DNA of 64,000 nt from Loripinus fragilis (Eukaryota > Mollusca > Bivalvia > Lucinida > Lucinidae), in contig OZ026517.1 of NCBI GenBank assembly GCA_964019695.1, forward strand, positions 70,886,665 through 70,950,664, in the 5' to 3' direction. The notes under the pieces are model-generated. The model did not search any database and was not told the DNA's origin. It was given only the letters and a program-made list of their open reading frames with translations. The first letter of the stretch is position 1; each line of letters starts with the position of its first letter. The position numbers and the translations under genes were made by a program. Below, in pieces: positions 42,670 to 52,059 of this stretch.

Positions 42670-43575
42670 AACAAGAGGGCCCTAGGGCCCTGGATCGCTC
42701 ACCTGAATCCTGGCACATGAGGAGATGATATATTGGTCTGTGGCTAAAAAGATATCATTTAAGATTTCTATTTTTAGCTCTGGTGGCCATGTTGTTCAGC
42801 CGAGCTGAATGTTCTGATCAATTTGGTAGAGGACACCATAAGAAACAGTTCTGTGAAATAATTTTGAATTGGGACCAGTGGTTCAGGAGGAGGTGCCTTT
42901 AAAGATATTTCTTATCTAGAGCTCAGGTGGTCCCTTTGTTCAGCAGAATGGAACCATTTGTGCAGTTTTGAACCATACATTATAAGGAACATTTTTTGTG
43001 AAACTATTTTGAATTTAGACCAATGGTTCAGGAGGAAATGTCTTTTAAAAATATTTCTTATCTATAGCTCTGGCAGCCCTTTTGTTGGCAGAGCAAAACC
43101 AGTTGTGCAATTTTGGTAGAGTGGATCATCAGGAACAATTTTGTGATATAATTTTGAATTTAGACCAGTAAATCAGGAGATGTTGATTAAAGACATTGCT
43201 TATCTAGAGCTCTGGCAGCCCTTTTGTTCGGCCGAGAGGAACCAGTTTTGTAATTTTGGTAGAAGGCATCATGAGGAATAATTCTGTGAAATTATTTTGA
43301 ATTTTAAGACCAGTGGTTCAGGAGAAGAAGAGGTTTAAAAACATTTCTTATCTAGAGCTCTGGCCGCCCCTTAGTTCCTTTGTTCAGTGGAATGGAACCA
43401 TTTGTGCAATTTTGGCAGAAGTCATTATGAGGAATAATTCTGTGAAATTATTTTGAATTTGGACCAGTGGTTCAAGAGGAGATGTTAATTTAAGAACAAG
43501 TTTACAGATGGACACACGACAGACAAAAACCGATCACAATTGCTTACCTTGAGCCTTTGGCTCAGGTGAGCTAAA
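42670..43575 (+). mobile_element. Tandem-core repeat family L (five ~145-bp units)
   Basis: Begins AACAAGAGGGCCCTAGGGCC and GATCGCTCACCTG, and ends CCTTTGGCTCAGGTGAGCTAA. GACCA(G/A)TGGTTCAGGAGG recurs near 42880, 43019, 43163, 43308 and 43463. The conserved ends plus variable tandem core resemble bivalve pearl-type (Helentron-related) non-autonomous elements; this is an analogy, not a demonstrated relationship. Other members at 47893-49760 and ending at 63740. Confidence 0.65.
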
Positions 43576-44294
43576 AAAAGAATAGAAAAAGTGTTTGAAA
43601 TTTTAGAACATTTACCGTACTTACTGCAGTCATGTAATTTAACACTAAGCATGCTAAATAATTTGTTTCGACACACTTCTCGCTAATTTTAATCCTGTTA
43701 ACCTGCAGCATTTCAGTTATAAGCATGTAGAGTGGAATACAGTGTGGATCCTGATCAGTTGGCTTCGTTAAAAGCCAGCTGATCTGGGCCTACAGTGTTT
43801 TTAAAAGAGGATAAATCTGGGTTCAGCAGGACAATGGTTGATCAGTGTGTACCTTACACATCTTCAGTGTCCCTTGAACCATAACACATTCAAAATGGCC
43901 AATACAGAATTAGCCATTTTGGAAGGGAACATGATTTATGCCCATGTCGGGCTTTGGTCTCACTGTACTTCTATTTGCATGCTGGCTAATTTCGCATACT
44001 TTCATGTATGCAACTTTTTGAATTAGCTTAAATCTATCAGAAATAGCATCAGAGTGCCAAACAGTTTGGATCAAGATCAGACCTATGTTTTTGAATAATT
44101 TATATGTATGTCCATTCATAGTCACGAAAATTATTGCAAACATCACAGTTTGAAAATTTGATTTGTTCACAAATTACTTTTTAAGGAGATTTTACGCCAT
44201 AAAAGGACATCTCCTTACGAGAGATTTATGTTTGAGCGGATCCTGAATATGAAAGAGCAGATTTTTGTTATGAAAGACCGGAGAAACGTAAAGC

Positions 44295-44632
44295 AAAAGA
44301 GCAGATGTTTAAATCATTCAAATGAACAAATTTTCCAGGTAATGACCAGGTCATGACCCCTTCCAATAGATGCTGGTCACCTTACAGATATTGCGCATAC
44401 TACATTGTAGCTTCAACTTCAACCACAAATTGACTTTGAAGTAGCTATGCATACTTTTTAAAGGCAGCCTTTCCTGAAAGCAACCATTAAATGCTGCAGA
44501 ATCCACCTTGGTAGAGAAAAATATACTTTGGGTTTAAGTCAAAAACTACAAAGACTATATGGCGAAGGGAAGAGATCATTACCTGGAAAATTCGCTCATT
44601 TGAATGATTAATCCATCTGCTCTTTTGACTGT
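44295..44632. mobile_element. MITE with about 48-bp inverted ends
   Basis: AGAGCAGATGTTTAAATCATTCAAATG and TTTTCCAGGTAATGA at the left are mirrored by TCATTACCTGGAAAA, CATTTGAATGATTAATCCATCTGCTCT at the right, around 225 bp of unique sequence. Confidence 0.6.
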
Positions 44633-44936
44633 ATGGTTTGCCGCTCATTTCATACTCTGTCACAGTATGATCTCCGCTGAAACACAATTCGCCCCTCCTT
44701 ACCCAGCATGCAAAGAGTTAACCAACATAGTATGCAGTGTGCACATAAGAGCATGTGTGTTTATGAGGTCAAACATGGGAATGTTGCAACAAAGTCTAAT
44801 AAGTGCAGATGCATGTCCCACCCTGCCCCATTTAAACTCTTAACCTTTAAAATGCTAATAACCACCCCAGTAGGTGACAAATTTTGTGACATCAAACTCA
44901 TCATTCAGGCCTTCAAACTAAAATCCTGTTACATCT

Positions 44937-45246
44937 ACAGTCGAATCTCGTAAAATTGAAGTCCTAGAAACTAGAGATTTTATTTCAAAGTATTGAAAGT
45001 TCGAGTTATAGGGAAGTAGACATACTCAAAAAATAATTATTATCAGTTTTTTTCCTATCAAACATATGTTTTGGGTGCGTAAAAGAAACGTCTCTGGGAG
45101 ACGTTTCTATTGCCCACCAAAAACATGAATGCTTTTATAGACTGTTATTAAAATAGTTCATACATAGACCCTCTTTTCTAAATCCAGTGTGTATAAGCAA
45201 GTATTTCGAAAAATTGGAGTTCGAATTTACGAAGTTTTACTGTATT
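44937..45246. mobile_element. MITE family J copy
   Basis: ACAGTCGAATCTCGTAAAATT at the left, AATTTACGAAGTTTTACTGT at the right. Central hairpin GTAAAAGAAACGTCTCTGGG. Confidence 0.62.
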
Positions 45247-45882
45247 TATGTCTTATATCTTTTCTTCATCTGTCTGCATACAAAATTTGAATCAAAAATA
45301 TTAAAAAATGACTTTGTTACATATGTATTACACAATTAAATATTTTATCTTAAACCCAGTTGAAGGTATAGATCAGCAAAACATTTAATGTGTATCATTA
45401 CACTTCTATAAATTTAGAGAAATGTACAAAAACATTTTATTCTCTGACATATCACCATATGACCGGCATATGGACTCCACAGATTATACGTATGTATTCT
45501 GATAAGATTTGGATAAAATAGATTTTTGTCCAACCAAGAATATACTTTTCTTGAGCTCGGGTCCAAGTTTAACACTGTTATAGTCTGTATTGAGAAGTTG
45601 CTAGATTACAATATCTTTGGATAAATTTGAAGTTCATTAAACGAAGAGCAAAATGAATAGAGCATTTGCACTATTATTGCCTACTGATATTCGAACTAAC
45701 TAGGGTGTTAATAAGTCCATTTTGACTTCACAAGAAGAATATCTATCCCCCATGGTACATTTGTACTTCTCATGTTTACCAGGAATGCATCAAATCTGAC
45801 CTATGGCTATGGGTACACAGATTTTGGAGGGACGGATGATACCAAAACTATATCACTCTGCCTTTGGTGTGGGATACATAGA

Positions 45883-46020
45883 CGATACTGGGCAAGAGTC
45901 TTTTGGTATCAAGCTAACCAGGTAAGGCTTTGAGAATGTTTGTTGAATTGTGAGTAAGACATGCATTCTCGAAGCCAAGCAGGGTAAACTTGATATCAAA
46001 AGATGCGAACTTGGTATTCT
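45883..46020. mobile_element. Palindromic MITE family M
   Basis: TCTTTTGGTATCAAGCTAACC and GCAAGGC-like left arm mirrored by GGTAAACTTGATATCAAAAGA and TTGGTATTCT. Second copy at 51544-51698. Confidence 0.55.
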
Positions 46021-46350
46021 ATTAATCAGTTTATCCATTGGTTCACTCATTAAACTGGTGCTTATGACCTTATTATCGAATTTTTTGTTGATTTTAACAT
46101 GTCATTCCTAAAGTAAAATATAATGTTAAGTTGACCTGATAAAGATACCAGTGACATGAGATAGACAACATTATCATCTATAGATAGACAACAATACAAT
46201 TAATATGAGAGGTAACTGATATAAATAAATACATACACAAATATATCTGGGTATTATAACAAATGAGAAAATAACAAATTCTGAATAAATATAACAAGCT
46301 AAAGATAAATTCTGGATTAGTACATGTATAACAGAGAAAATCAACATAAA

Positions 46351-46556
46351 CAGTAAAACCTGTGTAAAACATCCACTCTAAAAAGACCGAAAATTGGTTT
46401 TCAAGACCAATTACCGCTTAGTGCAGGTCAAAAGTATTGCAGAATGCTCCAAGAGGAGCATTCTGCAATACTTTCGACCTTCATTAAGCTACCACTTGTC
46501 ATTAAGATCTTTGTTTTGTCTTCTTGAGTGCCCATTTAACACAGGTTTTAATGTAT
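46351..46556 (+). mobile_element. Hairpin MITE (CAGTAAAACCTG ends), second copy
   Basis: CAGTAAAACCTGTGTAAAAC ... centre GCAGAATGCTCC/GGAGCATTCTGC ... ACACAGGTTTTAATGTA. Matches 9900-10089. Confidence 0.65.
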
Positions 46557-46646
46557 TTCAATTAAATATACCCACAACATGTGCTTCAAAGAATGACAAA
46601 GTATGTCACCGTACAATTATCCTTCACATGCCATTGACTTATTTGG

Positions 46647-46955
46647 GCATAGGTTTGAGAAAATCTGTCTTTGTTGCATGCAAACACTAAAGGCGCAGAC
46701 CAGCCTGCGCATCCATGCAGTCTGATCAGTGCCTTTGTTGTTCGCTCACTGGAAAGTATATCTAAACTTGCTTCATACACAATTTCATTATTCTTGCTAG
46801 TCTATATAGCATAGCAGACTGGTTTGAAAAGTATATCTAAACTTGTTTCATACACAATTTTATTATTCTTGCTAGTCTATATAGCTGAGCAGACTGGTTT
46901 GAGTCTTGCTTGGTCTGAAGCCACAAAGACAGGTTTTCTCGCGACATGGCCCATT
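46647..46955 (+). mobile_element. MITE family A with internal duplication
   Basis: Full copy in which about 73 bases (AGTATATCTAAACTTG(C/T)TTC to GCAGACTGGTTTGA) are repeated directly at 46754 and 46827. Confidence 0.65.
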
Positions 46956-47200
46956 TATTCTGAGCTAATTTGACCGTTTCTAGAAAAATATCATACAGGA
47001 ATGTACAAGGTATCATGCACTTTAGTATGCATATGGATGCTAAAAAATTGTATCATTGCATTTGAATTTAACAAAGGAATTAAAGGTAAATGACCATGTA
47101 ATGGGGTAGCCAGAACGCTGAAAAAGTTACGCACATCAAAGGGAGACTACTGGAACAAGCAGAGATTAGCTTCAATTGCGTCACTTTTCAAAATGGGAAC

Positions 47201-47252
47201 TTCCCTTAAAGGAAAGAATTCGCTCCCAGAGTGAGCGAATTCTTTCCTTTAA
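47201..47252. repeat. Perfect 20-bp-arm hairpin
   Basis: TTAAAGGAAAGAATTCGCTC and its exact complement, separated by CCAGAGT-like 6-7 bases. Confidence 0.75.
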
Positions 47253-47467
47253 AAGAAGTTCATTATGGAACATTAGGTGACCTCCTTGGAATGTCTACTA
47301 TTTTCCTTATGCAGGTACATAACTGGGTAATGGGAGCTACGCCAATGCCATGTAATAGTCATTTTTCTATAATTCCCTCGTTAAATTGTCTCTTTTATAT
47401 CACAGTTCACATATAACACAGCCCATTCCTATGGACCCTAAACATAGCATTGTATCTGATTATACTA

Positions 47468-47730
47468 AGGCCAAATAAAAAAATAATTGTGTTTTGGGTA
47501 ATGGGTCTGAAAATTTTTGGTAGGGTAGGCATTTTTTTTTAATTTTTTTTTTTCTGGAAAAAAATATAATTTTATGCATTTTGAAAGGCATTTTTATGCA
47601 TTTTGAAAGGCATTTGGCCTTTCAAAATGCATAAAATTATATTTTTTCCAGAAAATCTAATAAATAATCTAGGTTTCACCAGTAAATTTAGGAAGGGTCG
47701 GGTACCCTATTTTTTTATTTGGCCTAACCT
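47468..47730. mobile_element. MITE with GGCCAAATAAAAAAATA ends
   Basis: AAGGCCAAATAAAAAAATA at the left and TATTTTTTTATTTGGCCTAA at the right are inverted, with a central palindrome TTTATGCATTTTGAAAGGCC and complement. Confidence 0.68.
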
Positions 47731-48411
47731 CAGTGAAATATACGAGAGGCTTGTTTCCTCTGCCTAGTACAGCTACGCATGAAGAGGGGACAAATAAACT
47801 GGTCTAAACAATGGATTCATCCTTCTGGTTTGATACAATAAACTTGAGATAGTAAATTGTATGTATCTAGGGGTGTCAGGTTATAATTTCCAAACAAGAG
47901 GACACAAGGGTCCTGGGTCGCTCACCTGAGAATGTCTGTTCATAAGGTCAGGGAAATGCATCATCCAGCCCATCAAACAGCTTTGATGATGGACCTGACA
48001 GCTTTTTCAACTAAACTTAACATGAAATTGATATTAGACAAGAAGATTTTTAAAGTTTTTCTAAATATAAGCCTATGTAATACATGTGACCCCTAGGGTG
48101 GGCCCATTTTAGGCCCCAGGGGCATAACTTGAACAAACTTGGTAGAGGTTCACTAGATGATGCTACATACCAGATATCAAGGCTCTAGGCCATGTGGTTT
48201 CAGAGAAGAAGAATTTTTCATGTTTTCCCTATATATTGTCCGATTTTATTAACCTGACACAAGTGCATAATTTCACGGTTAGTGCACAAGATATTTTACC
48301 TTTCGTCGACTTTCGGTATTTACCGTAAGCTCGAAGCAATATGTTCTTTCGAGCCGTAAGTTTTACAGGAATATTGCAATTACTTATGCAGATAATGAAT
48401 TGTTTTGTACC

Positions 48412-48483
48412 GTCCTACTGACTAGTCAAGTGGTTAAGATACAGAGTGTACAACCAAAAGGTCGTGAGTTCGAGTCCACACGT
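48412..48483 (+). repeat. tRNA-like sequence in left arm
   Basis: A-box region TAGTCAAGTGGTTAAGA and B box GAGTTCGAGTCC with ACAACCAAAAGG between. The acceptor and T stems do not pair fully, so it is probably a SINE-like or tRNA-derived promoter rather than a functional tRNA. Confidence 0.6.
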
Positions 48484-48786
48484 GTGTGTGTGTTTTACCT
48501 TTATTCGATTCGTTTGATTTCATTTATTATAGATGTACCACGACCTCTGAGGATTGAAATTTTGGATCATTCTATTTCAAAAGGTTTATGCGTAACGCGT
48601 AAAATGAGCCAGTCTGTCCGAAACATCTTCAGAGATTATTGGAAAATATTGTTCCATATTATAGCCAAAACATATGGTTAAAATGTATTCACTATACAAG
48701 TTGTTTGAATTCAGTGGGAAAACGTCTGAAGAAAAGTATACGGCAAGGCTTGGCACTAAGGCAAAGCAGATTTTTTTAAAATATCT

Positions 48787-49068
48787 GTGATTACTTTAAA
48801 AATGTGGCAAAAACACAGAGATTCAACTTCACATATCGAGCGTACGGTAAACGTTCTCGGTGAGGGTCCTACAAAAATAACAATAACAAACGCAAGTATA
48901 GATAAACAAATAACTTTGAAGTGTGACTATATTTACGAAATTGAAAATACGGATCTAGAAATAGGGGTTTCAGGTGTTTTATTACGTATACTATTCTATT
49001 TTGAAGCACGTAGATGTTCCAAACAGACTGGCTCAGTGTATGCGTTACGCATCAACCTTTTAATATAA
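48787..49068 (+). CDS. Hypothetical 93-aa frame inside the long-inverted-repeat element
   Basis: An open frame of 93 codons spanning the unique centre and the start of the right arm. Composition is ordinary (I, T, E, L) with no recognisable domain. Segments include GEGPTKITITNASIDKQI and IYEIENTDLEIGVSGVLL. No splice or poly(A) evidence. It may be a chance frame or a captured host fragment. Confidence 0.2.
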   Translation: MITLKMWQKHRDSTSHIERTVNVLGEGPTKITITNASIDKQITLKCDYIYEIENTDLEIGVSGVLLRILFYFEARRCSKQTGSVYALRINLLI

Positions 49069-49164
49069 TGATCCAAAAGACATTACTCAGAGGTCGTGGT
49101 ACATCTATAATAATGAAGTTCAACGAATCAAATAAAGAGGTAAAAATACAAAAAAAAAAGAATT

Positions 49165-49238
49165 TACGTGGACTCGAACTCAGGACCTTTTGGTTGTAAA
49201 CTCTGTACCAAAACCACTTGACTAGTCAGTAGTACAGT
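49165..49238 (-). repeat. tRNA-like sequence in right arm
   Basis: Inverted counterpart of 48412-48483: minus strand CTGACTAGTCAAGTGG, ACAACCAAAAGG and GAGTTCGAGTCCACG. The two copies differ at several positions. Confidence 0.6.
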
Positions 49239-49764
49239 GCAAAACGTTTCATTATCTGAATAAGTACTTGCAAAATTCTCGTAAAACTTACGGTAAATAC
49301 CGAAAGTCGACGGAAGGTAAAACTATCTTGTGCACTAACCGTGAAATTATGCACCTGTGTCAGGTTAATAAAATCGGACAATAAGACTATGTAAAACATG
49401 TGACCCCTGGGGCCGGCCCATTTTGGGGCACAGGGGCATAATTTGAACAAACTATGTGGGTCCACTAGGTTATGAAACATACCAAATATCAAGGCTCTAG
49501 GCCTTGTGGTTTTAGACAGAAGATTTTTAAATGTTTCATTTTGAAAATCTATTTTTAGCCTGTGTGACCTAGATATGCAACGGACCAGAACCTTTGAAGA
49601 AATATTAAAGAGGGCCATATAAGGATCCATTCTGCCAAGTTTGGTCAAAATCCAACCAGTAGTTTAGGAGAAGATGTCCTTTGAAACAAATGTTGAGGAC
49701 ACACGACGGACATCCAATGATCACGATAGCTCACCATGAGCCAATGGCTCAGGTGAGCTAAAAA

Positions 49765-49899
49765 TACTGTATTCTTTAGTCTGAAGATCTTTTTTATCTT
49801 AACAAACAGTGTTGACCCTGATGAAATGCAGCAATATCATCTGGGTCTTCACTGTTTGTAAAAGAACTCGTTTAGGGTTTCTCCAATACAAAGGGTTAA
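49765..49899 (+). mobile_element. TTAA-type MITE family B, 3' part
   Basis: Right two-thirds of the family: GTCTGAAGATCTTTTTTATC, GTCTTCACTGTTTGTAAAAG, CAATACAAAGGGTTAA. Confidence 0.55.
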
Positions 49900-49959
49900 T
49901 AGGTGAAATGTTAAAATGAATTTTAGTTGTTTATTATATCTCTACATAGATCCAGATAA

Positions 49960-50140
49960 GGAAATTTGAGCGTAAAATTGTAATAATTTTCTAACTCATC
50001 AAATTAAGCATGTGTTTTCGGTATTCAAAAGAACTGTCTCATTGAGGCGGTTCTTTTGAGTACCCACAGCATATACTTTGGATGAGAAATAAATAAAATA
50101 GTTTTCCAATATGCACTCTTATCTGGAGGCCTGTCTCTAC
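49960..50140 (-). repeat. Hairpin repeat family H, inverted copy
   Basis: Begins GAGCGTAAAATTGTAATAA, core CAAAAGAACTGTCTC-ATTG-AGGCGGTTCTTTTG, ends CTCTTATCTGGAGGCCTG. Confidence 0.65.
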
Positions 50141-50221
50141 CCCTAAAAACAAACAAAAATATAATCATTTAATTTCAAAACTTGATACTAATTTCAGTTT
50201 GACAAGTCAGAGCAACTTGGG

Positions 50222-50325
50222 TGTCTTGTTCAAGGACACAACTCAGTGCCTCCTGTTTAACTCATATCCGCAACCACTTGATCTGGAGTCTAGTACTCTA
50301 CCACTGAGCCACTGCGCTCCACCCA
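50222..50325 (-). repeat. tRNA-like SINE head
   Basis: Minus strand GGAGCGCAGTGGCTCAGTGG, TAGAGTACTAGACTCCAGAT and GGTTGCGGATATGAG. Related to 26840-26918. Confidence 0.5.
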
Positions 50326-50477
50326 AAACAAATGTTAAAACTGATGGATATGAAAATAATCATAATATTACGCTCAAAAAGTTTAAGACTTTCAATAAGT
50401 GTAAATTTTCCATGAGATTCACTTCTTTAGATTATGCAGTTTATAATTATAGTTCAATTGGATTTCTATGAACTATC

Positions 50478-50726
50478 TTAACCCTTTGTATACTGATAGA
50501 TTCTTCCTTCTGGTTTGATACAGTAAACTTGGGATAGTCCATTGTACATATCTAGGGGTGTCAAGTTTTAATCTAAAAAAATAGTGTATTCTTATGTCTG
50601 AAGATCTTTTTTAGCTTTACAAACAGTGTAGACCCGGGTGAAATGATGCATCATGCGGCATTTTATCTAGGTCTTCACTGTTTGTAAAAGTAACCATTTA
50701 GGGGTTTCCAATATACAAAGGGTTAA
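50478..50726 (+). mobile_element. TTAA-type MITE family B, best full copy
   Basis: TTAA at 50478-50481 and 50723-50726. Ends CCCTTTGTATACTG / AATATACAAAGGG are inverted. Internal inverted pair AAACAGTGTAGACC and GGTCTTCACTGTTT around a GCATCATGCGGC centre. TTAA target plus CCC-start ends is the piggyBac signature. Confidence 0.75.
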
Positions 50727-50949
50727 TGAAACAGATGGTGAGACCTGATAAATTTTAAAACATACAAATATATCTAAATAAATAATATATACATGGATAT
50801 ATCAAAACTTCAAAGCAGCGTTGCAACAAGTAACACTATAAAAAGTGCCCAAAGAGGCGCGTTTACCCTTGGCTGGTGTTCTTACTTAAGGTATAAAAAT
50901 GGTACACCATATACACGTTCATCATGTCATGCAGACTTATAATTGTGAG

Positions 50950-51191
50950 CCCTTTTCATTCGGATGTATTATCGCATACATATTCATACAATAAGTATGG
51001 AATGGTCCATTATGTATATTAAAGGGTTGTTTGTCAAAATTTCTATAAAATGAGGTATTTCTGTCGCTAAAGATTTTTTTTTATCTTGGGAAAACAGCAC
51101 CCTGATGAAATGATGCCTTAAGCGGCATTTCATCTGGGTCTTCAATGTTTGCTAAAAGTACTTATTAATTTGAATCCAGAATGAAAAGGGA
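50950..51191 (+). mobile_element. TTAA-type MITE family B, diverged copy
   Basis: GCCCTTTTCATTCGGATG start, TTCATACAATAAGTATGG, CTTAAGCGGCATTTCATCTGG, end CAGAATGAAAAGGG. Same subfamily as 8695 and 17251. Confidence 0.6.
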
Positions 51192-51290
51192 GTGGATAAC
51201 AAAGTCCCTGATCAGACTGAATGGACGCACATGCTGACCTGCTTCTCTGTTGTTTACATGCAAAAAAAATCAGATTTTTTCACAAGGTCA

Positions 51291-51540
51291 ATATGGGCCT
51301 CCACGGGAGATGAACCCGACTTTGTTGCATGCGAAAAACAAAGGTGCAGACCAGCCTGCACATCTGTGCAGTCTGGTCAGCGCCTTTGTTATTCGGTCTC
51401 TGGAGAGTATGTAAGTTGAAGTTGCTACATGTATATGCTAAATTGCAATATTCTAGCTAGTCTCTGTAGCTGAGTAGGCCGAATTAAGCCTTACCTGGTC
51501 AGACACCCTGAAGACAGGTATTCTCGGGTGGGGTCCATAT
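51291..51540 (+). mobile_element. MITE family A copy
   Basis: ATATGGGCCTCCACGGGAGA, GTGCAGACCAGCCTGCACAT, AGTCTGGTCAGCGCC, TAGCTGAGTAGGC, GAAGACAGGTATTCTCG, ending TGGGGTCCATAT. Both termini present. Confidence 0.65.
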
Positions 51541-51543
51541 ATA

Positions 51544-51698
51544 GAGAATACTAGGTGAGTGCCTTTTGATATCAAGTTTACCAGGCAAGGCTTTGAGAAT
51601 GCTTGTTGACATCGCGAGGCTTGCTGAGGGATTCAACATGCGTTCTCGAGGCCGAGCCTGGTAAACTTGATATCAAAAGACGCCAACCTGGTATTCTA
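51544..51698. mobile_element. Palindromic MITE family M, second copy
   Basis: GAATACTAGGTGAGTGCC, TTTTGATATCAAGTTTACC mirrored by GGTAAACTTGATATCAAAAG and CCAACCTGGTATTC. Confidence 0.6.
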
Positions 51699-52059
51699 TT
51701 TATTAGCTTACCAAGTTGATTCAATCTTCAAACTAGTGAATATGACGTAATGATCGATTTTTGTGTCGATTCAGCGTCATTGCCGACGTCATTCAAAAAG
51801 TGAACGCCATCATGACCTGAAAAAGGCACATGCCGTGAGATAGACAATGTTAATCAGACAACATGCAATACTGCAGATAATATGAATGATAACTGATAAA
51901 ATGCAGTATAGCTTATTTTAAATGGCAAGCTTTGATTGTTCGAACTGGTGGATTTAAGGGATGCTTGAAGCATATAACTTTTTACAATAAATATCAAAAA
52001 AGAACAATACAGAAGAAAAATGTAAAACATACAATATTTAACCACAACCTAACACTACT

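Larger units (their letters stand above)
48236..49381. mobile_element. 1146-bp long-terminal-inverted-repeat element with tRNA-like sequence in each arm
   Basis: Flanked by TA at 48234-48235 and 49382-49383. Removing the element restores CTATATAAGACTATG, matching the sister unit CTAAATATAAGCCTATG at 48060, so the borders are firm. Ends TTGTCCGATTTTATTAACC / GGTTAATAAAATCGGACAA. Arms are about 398 bp (48236-48633) and 371 bp (49011-49381), with shared blocks such as CATCTATAATA-like, GATGTACCACGACCTCTGAG, GAGCCAGTCTGT and GCGTAACGC. The centre is about 375 bp. TA duplications suggest Tc1/mariner-type mobilisation (inference). Confidence 0.82.
47893..49760 (+). mobile_element. Tandem-core repeat family L, long copy with insertion
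   Basis: Starts AACAAGAGGACACAAGGGTCC and GGTCGCTCACCTG, ends CCAATGGCTCAGGTGAGCTAA. The two core units TATGTAA(T/A)ACATGTGACCCCT at about 48072 and 49390 are the same motif, before and after the 1146-bp insertion at 48236-49381. Confidence 0.6.

Noticed and set aside
48412..48483. Functional tRNA genes (also 9197, 26840, 50222, 55595, 49165)
   Set aside because: A- and B-box-like motifs are present but acceptor and T stems do not pair, and several are within SINE or inverted-repeat contexts.
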